Both the position numbers and the translations under genes were made by a program. Below are positions 38,959-47,081 of a stretch of 64,000 bases of DNA, piece by piece; position 1 is the first letter of the stretch, and every line of letters begins with the position of its first letter. The stretch is from Bradyrhizobiaceae bacterium (GTDB lineage Bacteria > Pseudomonadota > Alphaproteobacteria > Rhizobiales > Xanthobacteraceae). The notes under the pieces are model-generated. The model was not told the origin of the DNA. It saw only the letters and a list, made by a program, of their open reading frames with translations, and made no database searches. The DNA lies in assembly GCA_020853885.1 (NCBI GenBank), contig JADYXZ010000017.1:62001-126000 (forward strand), in the 5' to 3' direction.

Positions 38959-40449
38959 ATGGTCGCCATGCCCGCCCTCGACCAGTCCGTGCTCGCGCGC
39001 CGCGCCGAGATCGTCGCCGCGCTGCGCCGCATTGTGCCGGGCGAAGGCGTGATCGATTCCGAGGTCGGCATGCGGCCCTACGAGACCGACGGGCTCACCG
39101 CCTACCGCCAGCTTCCGCTGGTCGTGGTGCTGCCGGGGACGACGGCGCAGGTCGCGAAGATTCTCCGCTACTGCCATGAGCACGGCATCAAGGTCGTGCC
39201 GCGCGGCGCCGGCACCTCGCTGTCGGGCGGCGCGCTCCCGCTCGGCGACGGCGTGCTCCTGGGCCTCGCCAAGTTCAACCGCATCCTCGAGATCGACTAC
39301 GAAAACCGCGTCGTCGTCGCCCAGCCCGGCGTCACCAATCTCGGCATCTCCAACGCGGTCGCCGGGCGGGGCTTCTACTACGCCCCCGATCCGTCGTCGC
39401 AGATCGCCTGCACCATCGGCGGCAACGTCGCGGAGAATTCCGGCGGCGTGCATTGCCTGAAATACGGCATGACCACGAACAACATCCTCGGCGTCGAGCT
39501 GGTGCTGATCGACGGCGAGGTGGTGCGCATCGGCGGCAAGCATCTCGATTCCGGCGGGCTCGATCTGCTGGCGCTCGTCTGCGGCTCCGAGGGCCTGCTC
39601 GGCGTCGTCACCGAGGTGACGGTGCGCATCCTGCAAAAACCGGAGACCGCCCGCGCCGTGCTCGTCGGCTTTCCCTCGTCCGAGGCCGCCGGCGATTGCG
39701 TGGCGAAGATCATCGGTGCCGGCATCATCCCCGGCGGCATGGAGATGATGGACAGGCCCGCGATCCACGCCGCCGAAGCCTTTGTCCACGCGAACTATCC
39801 GCTCGACGTGGAAGCCCTCCTGATCGTCGAGCTCGACGGCCCCGAGGCCGAGGTCGACCACCTGCTCGAGCGCGTCGGCGAGATCGCCAAATCCTGCGGC
39901 GCCACCACGCTGCGCGCCTCCACCTCCGAGGAGGAACGGCTGAAGTTCTGGGCCGGCCGCAAGGCGGCGTTCCCCGCGGTCGGCCGGATCGCACCCGACT
40001 ACTACTGCATGGACGGCACCATCCCGCGGGCGCGCCTCCCACAAGTGTTGGCCCGCATCCGCGAGCTGTCGAAGTTCTACGGCCTGCAGGTCGCCAACGT
40101 CTTCCACGCCGGCGACGGCAACCTGCACCCGCTCGTCCTCTACGACGCCAACAAGTCCGACGAGCTCGAACGCGCGGAGAAGTTCGGCGCCGACATCCTC
40201 CGCTACTGTGTCGAGGTCGGCGGCGTGTTGACCGGCGAGCACGGCGTCGGCGTCGAGAAGCGCGACCTCATGCCCTCGATGTTCAGCGAGGAGGACCTCA
40301 ACCAGCAGCAGCGCGTGAAGTGCGCCTTCGACGACAAGGGCCTGCTCAATCCCGGCAAGGTCTTCCCGGTGCTGCACCGCTGCGCCGAGCTCGGCCGCAT
40401 GCACGTGCGCTCTGGCAAGGTGCCGTTTCCGGACATCCCGCGGTTCTGA
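38959..40449 (+). CDS. glcD: Glycolate oxidase, FAD-binding subunit GlcD
   Basis: 496-residue FAD-linked oxidase subunit of the glycolate oxidase complex (glycolate to glyoxylate). It has the PCMH FAD-binding core (VVPRGAGTSLSGGALPLGDG, and IGGNVAENSGGVHCLKYGMT), then the C-terminal FAD-oxidase C domain with HAGDGNLHPLVLYD and VGGVLTGEHGVG, where His residues help substrate oxidation. Start ATG 38959 follows AAAGAGGAAACC. Its stop overlaps the glcE start (TGATG). Confidence 0.95.
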   Translation: MVAMPALDQSVLARRAEIVAALRRIVPGEGVIDSEVGMRPYETDGLTAYRQLPLVVVLPGTTAQVAKILRYCHEHGIKVVPRGAGTSLSGGALPLGDGVLLGLAKFNRILEIDYENRVVVAQPGVTNLGISNAVAGRGFYYAPDPSSQIACTIGGNVAENSGGVHCLKYGMTTNNILGVELVLIDGEVVRIGGKHLDSGGLDLLALVCGSEGLLGVVTEVTVRILQKPETARAVLVGFPSSEAAGDCVAKIIGAGIIPGGMEMMDRPAIHAAEAFVHANYPLDVEALLIVELDGPEAEVDHLLERVGEIAKSCGATTLRASTSEEERLKFWAGRKAAFPAVGRIAPDYYCMDGTIPRARLPQVLARIRELSKFYGLQVANVFHAGDGNLHPLVLYDANKSDELERAEKFGADILRYCVEVGGVLTGEHGVGVEKRDLMPSMFSEEDLNQQQRVKCAFDDKGLLNPGKVFPVLHRCAELGRMHVRSGKVPFPDIPRF

Positions 40450-41666
40450 TGACCGACATTCTCAAGCCCCGCGACGAGAAGGATATCGGCGAGGCGCTCC
40501 AATGGGCGCTCGCCGAAGGCAAGACGCTGGAGGTCGTCGGCCACGGCACGAAGCGCGCCATCGGCCGCGCGGCGCAGACCGACTTCACGCTCGATCTCTC
40601 CGGACTTGCCGGCGTCGATCTCTACGAGCCGGAAGAACTGATCCTGTCGGCGCGCGCCGGCACGCCGCTGGCCGAGATCGAAACGCTGCTCGCCGCGCAC
40701 AACCAGGAGCTCGCCTTCGAGCCCATGGACTGCGGCCCGCTGCTTGGTGGCGAGCCGGGCCGGGGCACGCTCGCCGGCACGCTTGCCGCCAATCTCTCCG
40801 GTCCCCGTCGCATCAAGGCGGGCGCCGCCCGCGACTTCTCGCTCGGCGTGCAGGCGGTCTCCGGCCGCGGCGAGCCGTTCAAGGCCGGCGGCCGCGTCGT
40901 CAAGAACGTGACCGGCTACGATCTCTCCAAGCTCGTTGCCGGCTCGTGGGGGACGCTCGCCGTGCTCACGCACGTCACCATCAAGGTCCTGCCGCGCGCC
41001 GAGGATGTCGCGACCGTCCTCGTGCTCGGCCTCGATGATGGCAAGGCGGTCGAGGCGATGAGCGTAGCCATGGGCTCCTCCGCCGAGGTGTCGGGCGCGG
41101 CGCACCTGCCCGCCGATGCGGCGGCTCGTATAGTCGTCGTTTCCGACTCGGGCGCGGGCCGCGCTGTCACGGCCCTTCGCCTCGAAGGCATCCCGGTTTC
41201 GATCGCCTACCGCAAGCAGAAGCTAGAAGAAGTGCTCCGGCCGTTCGGCGCGCTCGCGTCGCTCGCCGCCGAAGAGTCGCGCGCCCTATGGCGCGCAGTC
41301 CGCGACGTGGCGCCTTTTGCCGACGGGACCGCACGTGCCGTGTGGCGCATCTCCGTCGCACCCGGCGATGGGCCGAAGGTTGCCGCGACGCTCGCGCACG
41401 AGACGCGCGCCGAAGTTTTCTACGACTGGGCCGGCGGCCTCGTCTGGGCCGAGATGCCGACGACGATCGCAGAAGAAGCGGCGGTGCGCGCGGCGGTGGC
41501 GGGCAGGGGTCATGCGCTCCTCGTCCGCGCCGCGCCGGCGGCCCGCGCCAGCGCCCATGTCTTCGAGCCGCTCGATCCGGTCATGGCCGCGCTCTCCCGC
41601 CGCGTGAAGGAGAGCTTCGATCCCCGGGGCATCCTCAATCCGGGGCGCATGTATGCGGGGGTCTGA
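40449..41666 (+). CDS. glcE: Glycolate oxidase subunit GlcE
   Basis: 405-residue FAD-binding subunit, smaller paralogue of GlcD that joins GlcD and GlcF. The FAD core shows VVGHGTKRAIGRAAQTDFTL near residue 30 and GGRVVKNVTGYDLSKLVAGS near 145; it ends FDPRGILNPGRMYAGV, the family terminus. It overlaps glcD by one base and is followed by 139 bp before glcF. No gene is seen in that gap. Confidence 0.93.
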   Translation: MTDILKPRDEKDIGEALQWALAEGKTLEVVGHGTKRAIGRAAQTDFTLDLSGLAGVDLYEPEELILSARAGTPLAEIETLLAAHNQELAFEPMDCGPLLGGEPGRGTLAGTLAANLSGPRRIKAGAARDFSLGVQAVSGRGEPFKAGGRVVKNVTGYDLSKLVAGSWGTLAVLTHVTIKVLPRAEDVATVLVLGLDDGKAVEAMSVAMGSSAEVSGAAHLPADAAARIVVVSDSGAGRAVTALRLEGIPVSIAYRKQKLEEVLRPFGALASLAAEESRALWRAVRDVAPFADGTARAVWRISVAPGDGPKVAATLAHETRAEVFYDWAGGLVWAEMPTTIAEEAAVRAAVAGRGHALLVRAAPAARASAHVFEPLDPVMAALSRRVKESFDPRGILNPGRMYAGV

Positions 41667-41805
41667 CTTGAACCGGTTTCTCAGCGATTCAGCCGAGCCC
41701 GCGCGGAATCGATCTGTTGGCATCTGCTGCCAGACGTATGAAATGACTCTCGAAATGCCCCCTCGCTAGGACAGCAACCGCCCCGTTGAATCAAAATCTG
41801 AAGCG

Positions 41806-43119
41806 ATGCAAACGAACTTCACCCTCGCCCAACTCGCCGATCCGCAGATCGCAGCAGCCGATCGCATTCTGCGCACTTGCGTGCATTGCGGTTTCTGCAC
41901 GGCGACATGCCCGACCTATGTACTGCTGGGCGACGAGCTCGACAGCCCGCGCGGGCGCATCTACCTGATCAAGGAAATGCTGGAGCAGGGTCGCGGCGCG
42001 ACGGCCGAAGACGTACTGCACATCGATCGCTGCCTTTCCTGTCTCTCCTGCATGACCACGTGCCCGTCGGGCGTGCACTATATGCATCTCGTCGATTACG
42101 CGCGGGCGCATGTCGAGAGAACCTACCGGCGTCCGTTGTTCGACCGGTTTCTGCGCGGCTGGCTGGCAAAGGCCATGCCGAGCGCGGAAGGCTTCCGCTA
42201 CACGCTGTTCCTCGCCCATCTCGGCAAGCCCTTCACGCGCCTGTTCGAACTCGTCGGCGCGAAGCGGATTGCCGCCATGCTGCGGCTCGCACCATGGTTC
42301 CTGCCGCCGCAGCCGAAACTGAAGCAGGGGGAGCGCGCGGTTTTCCCGGCGGAGGGTGAGCGGAAAGACCGCGTCGCGCTGATGTCCGGTTGCGTCGACC
42401 CCGTGCTGCGGCCGTCGATCCGCGAATCCGCGATCCGCCTCCTGACGCGCCACGGCGTCGAAGTCGTGCTTGCCGGGGGCGAAGCCTGCTGCGGTTCGCT
42501 CTCCCATCATATGGGCCGCGAGCACGAGGCGCTCGCCTTGGTAAAGAACAACGTTGATGCCTGGACCCGCGAGATCGAGGGCGAGGGGATTGACGCGATC
42601 CTGATCACGGCGTCGGGCTGCGGCACCACGGTCAAGGACTATGGCTACATGCTGCGCGCGGACCCGGCCTATGCCGAAAAGGCCGCGCGCATCTCCGCGC
42701 TCGCCCGCGACATCTCCGAATACCTCGACGGCATCGGTCTTTTGCCGACGGCGCGCGGCGCGGGGCTGCGTATCGCCTATCATTCGGCCTGCTCGATGCA
42801 GCACGGGCAGCGGATCACCCGCGAGCCCAAGGCGCTGCTGACGCACGCCGGGTTCGACGTGCGGGATGTCCCTGAGGGCCACCTCTGCTGCGGCTCTGCC
42901 GGCACCTACAACATGCTGCAGCCCGAAATCGCCGCCCGTCTCCGCGACCGCAAGGTCAGGAACATCGAGAGCACCCGCCCGCAGGCCATCGCCACCGGCA
43001 ATATCGGCTGTATGACGCAGATCGGCGCCGCCACAGCGATCCCGGTCCTTCACACGGTCGAGCTCCTCGACTGGGCCACCGGCGGGCCCGACCTGCCGCA
43101 ATTGCAGGCAGGGGATTGA
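41806..43119 (+). CDS. glcF: Glycolate oxidase iron-sulfur subunit GlcF
   Basis: 437-residue Fe-S subunit that moves electrons from GlcDE to the membrane quinone pool. Two [4Fe-4S] motifs are seen: CVHCGFCTATCPTYVLLGDE and CLSCLSCMTTCPSGVHYMHL. Two CCG modules follow: EACCGSLSHHMG and HLCCGSAGTYNMLQPEIA. The ATG is preceded by CTGAAGCG. A malate synthase gene follows 127 bp downstream and could use the glyoxylate produced. Confidence 0.95.
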   Translation: MQTNFTLAQLADPQIAAADRILRTCVHCGFCTATCPTYVLLGDELDSPRGRIYLIKEMLEQGRGATAEDVLHIDRCLSCLSCMTTCPSGVHYMHLVDYARAHVERTYRRPLFDRFLRGWLAKAMPSAEGFRYTLFLAHLGKPFTRLFELVGAKRIAAMLRLAPWFLPPQPKLKQGERAVFPAEGERKDRVALMSGCVDPVLRPSIRESAIRLLTRHGVEVVLAGGEACCGSLSHHMGREHEALALVKNNVDAWTREIEGEGIDAILITASGCGTTVKDYGYMLRADPAYAEKAARISALARDISEYLDGIGLLPTARGAGLRIAYHSACSMQHGQRITREPKALLTHAGFDVRDVPEGHLCCGSAGTYNMLQPEIAARLRDRKVRNIESTRPQAIATGNIGCMTQIGAATAIPVLHTVELLDWATGGPDLPQLQAGD

Positions 43120-43246
43120 CTGAATGTCGCGTGGCGGGCGCCGCGCTTCCTGATAGAACCCACGGGCTGAAGCGACGGGTTTCGTGCGCATGGGGAAAGC
43201 GCCGGTACCCCGGACGGCAGAATCGGTATGCACCGGGAGATCGACC

Positions 43247-45034
43247 ATGGCGAGACGAGCCAGGAAGGCGGCTAACAAGAAGGCGAAGAAGTCAGGCCGT
43301 AAGGCCGCGAAGAAGGGGGCCAAGAAGGCCGCCAAGAGGAAGACGGCGAAGAAGAAGCTGGTTTCGCGTGCCGTGAAGAAGCCGGCCAGGAAAGCCGGCA
43401 AGAAAACCGCCAGGAAATCAGCGGCGAAGAAGCCGGCCGTCGCCACCCCGCAGGGCGTGACGATCCTCGGCGCGCTTGGCCCTCGCTATGACGAAATCCT
43501 GACGAAAGATGCACTCGGATTCGTCGCGGAGCTGCACCGGCATTTCAATCCGAAACGCCGTGATCTGCTCCTTGCCCGCAACGACATGCAGCACCGCTTC
43601 GATGGCGGCGCGCTGCCCGATTTTCTCCCCGAGACGCGCTCGATACGCGAGGAAAACTGGAAGGTCGCGCCGATCCCTGCCGATCTGCAGGACCGCCGCG
43701 TGGAGATCACCGGCCCCGTCGACCGCAAGATGGTGATCAACGCCCTCAACTCCGGCGCCAGCGTCTTCATGGCCGATTTCGAGGACGCCTGCTCGCCTTA
43801 CTGGGCGAACATCATCGAAGGCCAGATCAACCTGAAGGACCGCTGGAACAACAAGCTGTCCTTCGTCGATCCCGACAGCAAGAAATCCTACAAGCTCGGC
43901 GCCAAGCCCGCGGTCCTGCTCGTGCGCCCGCGCGGCTGGCACCTGAACGAAGAGCATGTGCGCGTCGACGGCCGTTCCATCTCCGCCTCGCTGTTCGATT
44001 TCGGCCTCTATTTCTTCCACAATGCGAAGAAGGCGACCGCCGCCGGCTCCGGCCCCTATTTCTATCTGCCGAAGCTCGAGACGCACCGCGAAGCGAAGCT
44101 CTGGAACGACGTGTTCAACTTCGCGCAGGAGCAGCTCGGCATTCCGCGCGGCACGATCAAGTGCACGGTGCTGATCGAGACGCTGCCCGCCGCCTTCGAG
44201 ATGGATGAGATCCTGCACGAGCTGCGGCAGCACATCGCCGGCCTCAACGCCGGCCGCTGGGACTACATCTTCTCCTTCATCAAGCGGCTCGGAAAGAACA
44301 AGCGCTTCCTCACGCCCGACCGTGCCAGCATGACGATGGACAAGGCGTTCCTGCTCGCCTACGCGAAGCTCCTGGTGAAGACCTGCCACCGCCGCGGCGC
44401 CTTCGCCATGGGCGGCATGGCCGCGCAGATTCCCGCGCGCGGCAATCCCGAGGTCAATCAGGCCGCCTTCGCCAAGGTGCGCCTCGACAAGGAGCGCGAG
44501 GCGATGCAGGGCCACGACGGAACCTGGGTCGCGCATCCCGATCTCGTGCCGATCGCCAAGGAGGTCTTCGACCGCCTGATGCCGGCGCCCAATCAGGTGC
44601 ATCGCCTGAACGAAGACGTGAACGTCACGCGCGACGATCTCCTGCAGGTGCACGAAGGCAAGCGCACGGAAGCGGGCCTGCGCGAGAACATCCGCGTCGG
44701 CATCCAGTATATCGAGGCATGGCTCGGCGGCCGCGGCGCCGTTCCGCTTTACAATCTGATGGAAGACGCGGCGACTGCGGAAATCTCCCGCGCGCAGATC
44801 TGGCAGTGGCTCTATCACCGGGCCCGTCTCGACGACGGCCGCGAGGTCACGCCGGAACTGTTCCGCGAGGTTCTCGAGGACGAGATGGCGAAGGTGCGCC
44901 AGGCCGTGGGCCCCACCACCTACGATGCCGGCCACTTCAAGGACGCAACCGAGCTCTTCATGGAGATGTCGCTCGCCCTCCAGTTCGAGGAGTTCCTGAC
45001 GATCCCCGCCTACCGGTTGATCGTGAAGGCGTAA
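43247..45034 (+). CDS. aceB: Malate synthase A with a histone-H1-like N-terminal tail
   Basis: Condenses glyoxylate and acetyl-CoA to malate. The body (about 70-595) aligns throughout with the AceB (malate synthase A) family: [39 protein letters not shown] with its active-site Arg, [26 protein letters not shown], and [12 protein letters not shown] with the catalytic Asp. In front is an unusual tail, residues 1-63, in which 31 are Lys or Arg and none is acidic, with KKAAK-type words like those of histone H1 and AlgP. It is in frame with the enzyme, starts at an ATG (43247) behind CGGGAGATCGACC, and gives 595 residues, about 60 more than the family norm. The tail's job is unknown; nucleic-acid or polyanion binding is inference. 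Confidence 0.93.
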   Translation: MARRARKAANKKAKKSGRKAAKKGAKKAAKRKTAKKKLVSRAVKKPARKAGKKTARKSAAKKPAVATPQGVTILGALGPRYDEILTKDALGFVAELHRHFNPKRRDLLLARNDMQHRFDGGALPDFLPETRSIREENWKVAPIPADLQDRRVEITGPVDRKMVINALNSGASVFMADFEDACSPYWANIIEGQINLKDRWNNKLSFVDPDSKKSYKLGAKPAVLLVRPRGWHLNEEHVRVDGRSISASLFDFGLYFFHNAKKATAAGSGPYFYLPKLETHREAKLWNDVFNFAQEQLGIPRGTIKCTVLIETLPAAFEMDEILHELRQHIAGLNAGRWDYIFSFIKRLGKNKRFLTPDRASMTMDKAFLLAYAKLLVKTCHRRGAFAMGGMAAQIPARGNPEVNQAAFAKVRLDKEREAMQGHDGTWVAHPDLVPIAKEVFDRLMPAPNQVHRLNEDVNVTRDDLLQVHEGKRTEAGLRENIRVGIQYIEAWLGGRGAVPLYNLMEDAATAEISRAQIWQWLYHRARLDDGREVTPELFREVLEDEMAKVRQAVGPTTYDAGHFKDATELFMEMSLALQFEEFLTIPAYRLIVKA

Positions 45035-45132
45035 TCAAGGCTCGCGGAAAACCGGGATTCGCAGGGATTCTGCTGAAAATCGGTAAATTGCGGGATAAAC
45101 GGTCGCAGCGCACGCAGCCTTACAATGGCCGC

Positions 45133-45156
45133 GTGCGCCGCCTATATATGGCGCAC
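45133..45156. promoter_or_regulatory. Palindrome with TATATAT core upstream of the 122-aa protein
   Basis: GTGCGCC, then ten bases CCTATATAT-like, then GGCGCAC. The perfect 7-bp arms flank an AT-rich core 27 bp before the ATG at 45183. It could be an operator or part of the promoter (TATATA as -10). Nothing more can be said. Confidence 0.3.
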
Positions 45157-45182
45157 ACCCGCACATTCGTTTGAGGTTTGGG

Positions 45183-45551
45183 ATGACCAAGTTCGACTAT
45201 GACGCGCCCGCAGAATTGTTCACCGGGCGCAGCATCCGCGGCGCGCGATCCATGCGCTACCATCGCTTCGACAGCGGTGCGGAAGCGCTGCGGTTCGCCG
45301 TGGAGACGCTGCCGCCCGAGCACCTGCTTGCGGCCGTGCTGAAGATCGACGAGGTCCGCTACCGTCACGGTGAAATTCGCGCGTTCTATGAGGCGTCCGC
45401 CTATCCGCTGCCGCGCAAGAAGGCGGCCGGCGAGACCGCGGCGACGCCCCCGGTCAAGCAGGCGTCTGCACGCCGCACCGACAAGGCTCCCGCGAAGAGC
45501 AAGCGCGCGCCCGCACGCAAGCAAACGCTCAAGTCCAAATCAGCCGCTTAA
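45183..45551 (+). CDS. Conserved small protein with Lys/Ala-rich tail
   Basis: 122 residues. The front part (MTKFDYDAPAELFTGRS, YHRFDSGAEALRFAVETLP, IDEVRYRHGEIRAFYEASAY) is compact and resembles small conserved hypothetical proteins of Bradyrhizobium-like bacteria; I know no function. The C-terminal about 45 residues are basic and Ala/Lys/Pro-rich (PARKQTLKSKSAA), recalling the tail of the malate synthase next door. ATG 45183 follows GAGGTTTGGG. Ends in a strong hairpin shared with the convergent gene. Confidence 0.75.
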   Translation: MTKFDYDAPAELFTGRSIRGARSMRYHRFDSGAEALRFAVETLPPEHLLAAVLKIDEVRYRHGEIRAFYEASAYPLPRKKAAGETAATPPVKQASARRTDKAPAKSKRAPARKQTLKSKSAA

Positions 45552-45576
45552 TCCGGTAGTAACGACAAGATCGAAA

Positions 45577-45601
45577 ACGCGCGGCCGCTCAGGCCGCGCG
45601 T
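45577..45601. terminator. Bidirectional hairpin between convergent genes
   Basis: ACGCGCGGCC-GCTCA-GGCCGCGCGT is a perfect 10-bp stem. On the minus strand it is followed by TTTTCG, so it acts best as terminator for the zinc-finger gene, and it also ends the 122-aa gene on the plus strand. The last codons of the minus-strand gene lie within it. Confidence 0.65.
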
Positions 45602-45843
45602 TGCTCGTTTGCGGCGTCTGCTTCGTCGCCGTCGCCATCGATCAATCCGGCCAGGCGTCCCTTCGTCTCGAAACGGGACCCGCATCCGTCGCACTGCCAG
45701 GAATGGGCGATCCGGCCGAGGCCGAGATAGCTCGACGTCTTCGGTCCGATCAGCAGTTCGCCGCAGTTCGGACAGGCCGATCTGTCGGATAGACGGGTGC
45801 CGGGCGCGTCCGCCACAGCGGCTTCGACTTGCGACATAGCCAT
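45589..45843 (-). CDS. Small zinc-ribbon-like protein
   Basis: 84 residues. Two CxxC pairs, ACPNCGELL (about 24-27) and WQCDGCGSRFET (about 52-55), would hold one zinc ion; the tail is acidic (DGDGDEADAANEQRAA). ATG 45843 has a GGGAGGCGCC ribosome site; a longer in-frame ATG at 45978 is not supported. A second ATG two codons in is possible. Such small proteins are often annotated only as hypothetical. Function unknown. Confidence 0.75.
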   Translation of the reverse strand: MAMSQVEAAVADAPGTRLSDRSACPNCGELLIGPKTSSYLGLGRIAHSWQCDGCGSRFETKGRLAGLIDGDGDEADAANEQRAA

Positions 45844-46101
45844 CGGCGCCTCCCTGAAATCCGATTTGTGCGGACGTCTAGTTGCAATCCGCGACAATTT
45901 TACGACGCGTGAAGCTTCCGCAAGAAAACACCGCATCTTCGTCGAAAAATCATCGAATTGCGCGTGCAACGTCTGCACTCAATCCCAAAGGGGCGACGTA
46001 ATCGCGGCGGATGGCGGCTTCCGCAGCGCGCAATGCTGCAGTGCGTGCGCCTTCCGCTCGCGGCCGATGTCATTTCGACAAGTACGATACGGGAGGACGA
46101 C

Positions 46102-46527
46102 GTGAGACAGACCGACATGATGGATCCATTTGCAATCATGCAGCGCACATTTCCTGCCTCGCAGGCGTTCAATGTCGCGGCGCGGCAGAACGCAACGAGC
46201 TTCTGGTCCGTGCAGCAGAAGCTCCTCGAATGCATGGAGGAATTTGCCGAGGGCTGGTTCGAGCGGCGCCATGACGGAGCCCGCTCGGCGCTTGCCGCCG
46301 CAAGCGAGATGGCGAAAGCGGAAACCCCGTTCGACGCCATGCGCGAATATCAGAAATGGGCGGTCGGCAGCTTCGAGCGCGTGGTGCAGGACGGCATCGC
46401 CTGCCAGAAGCAGTGGATGGAATACGGCCGTCTGGCGGTGCAGCCGATCGCGCAAGCGGCGGAGAACACTGCTGAAGCGAGCTCCGAAGCAACGCAGCGC
46501 CAGCATTCGCGCGCCCGTGCGGCTTGA
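46102..46527 (+). CDS. Phasin-like protein
   Basis: 141 residues from a GTG start behind GGGAGGACGAC (an ATG at 46117 is an alternative). The sequence is helical and Gln/Glu/Ala-rich, with the pattern ECMEEFAEGWFERRHDGARS, PFDAMREYQKWAVGSFERVV and KQWMEYGRLAVQPIAQ, as in phasin-domain (Phasin_2) proteins of rhizobia. A GCAATGC word lies upstream at 46030-46036, also found before the 160-aa phasin. It is probably a third granule-associated or regulatory phasin. Confidence 0.72.
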   Translation: MRQTDMMDPFAIMQRTFPASQAFNVAARQNATSFWSVQQKLLECMEEFAEGWFERRHDGARSALAAASEMAKAETPFDAMREYQKWAVGSFERVVQDGIACQKQWMEYGRLAVQPIAQAAENTAEASSEATQRQHSRARAA

Positions 46528-46561
46528 GTTCGTGCGCGGAACTCGAAGGGAAAGCGCGATC

Positions 46562-46960
46562 ATGGAAGGCCAGGTCGGGATGTTCTCGCGCAGACGCGGA
46601 ACGGTGTCCGTTTACGCTGCCGACAAGCGTGCGTCGCGCATTGCGACGGCGCTGCAGCGGCGGCTGCCGCCCGCGCCCGTCGTAAGCGCGCCGGCGACGG
46701 AGGCGGAAGCCCGGGAGGGAACTCCGCCTTCCTCGTCCGGTCGTTTCGGAGCGCCGCCGTTTCGGCGGTTCTACGAGCCGCGCGGCATTCGCATCATGAC
46801 GGAAGCGATCGATCTCGCGTGCCGCCTGCTGCCGGAGAAGGCCCGCCGCAACGAGCGGCTGCGCCAGCGGCTCGCTTTGCGGATCATGCACGGCTTCGAT
46901 GCGGGCGAGGCCGATGCGATGCGCCTCGCCGCAAGCGCGGTGCTCTGGGTGCGCGTCTGA
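46562..46960 (+). CDS. Small hypothetical protein
   Basis: 132 residues, MEGQVGMFSRRRGTVSVYAA at the start, an Arg/Pro-rich middle and the ordered end segment LACRLLPEKARRNERLRQRL with LRIMHGFDAGEADAMRLAAS. No family recognised. ATG 46562 is 34 bp behind the phasin-like gene with GGGAAAGCGC in front, so they are likely co-transcribed. Ends at a 9-bp hairpin (46969-46996). Confidence 0.6.
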   Translation: MEGQVGMFSRRRGTVSVYAADKRASRIATALQRRLPPAPVVSAPATEAEAREGTPPSSSGRFGAPPFRRFYEPRGIRIMTEAIDLACRLLPEKARRNERLRQRLALRIMHGFDAGEADAMRLAASAVLWVRV

Positions 46961-46968
46961 GCCCGGGT

Positions 46969-46996
46969 GGCGGAACAGCAGGGTTGTTGTTCCGCC
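46969..46996 (+). terminator. Hairpin after the small hypothetical protein
   Basis: GGCGGAACA pairs with TGTTCCGCC around a 10-base loop. No T tract follows, so it is at best a weak or factor-dependent terminator. Confidence 0.35.
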
Positions 46997-47011
46997 GCGA
47001 TATCCGCGGGC

Positions 47012-47043
47012 CGAAACAAAAGTGGCCGGGCAAGCCCGGCCAC
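47012..47043 (-). terminator. Intrinsic terminator of the L,D-transpeptidase gene
   Basis: GTGGCCGGGC-AA-GCCCGGCCAC is a perfect palindrome (arms of ten), and the minus strand then reads TTTTGTTTCGG. This is a good rho-independent terminator. Confidence 0.75.
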
Positions 47044-47081
47044 GCATGGATGTTCATTCGATCTTACCGTGCCGGTCGTTG

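Noticed and set aside
37675..40404. 909-codon open frame opposite the kinase fusion and glcD
   Set aside because: It spans two clear genes on the other strand and resembles no family.
43247..43436. Malate synthase tail as a frameshift or sequencing artefact
   Set aside because: The frame runs without break from an ATG with a ribosome site into the enzyme, and an internal GTG at 43373 has no ribosome site; I accept the tail, with the start still to be proved.
43272..43514. Hydrophobic 80-codon frame opposite the malate synthase tail
   Set aside because: The Phe/Leu/Ala-rich sequence is just the complement of AAG/GCC codons of the basic tail; it has no ribosome site.
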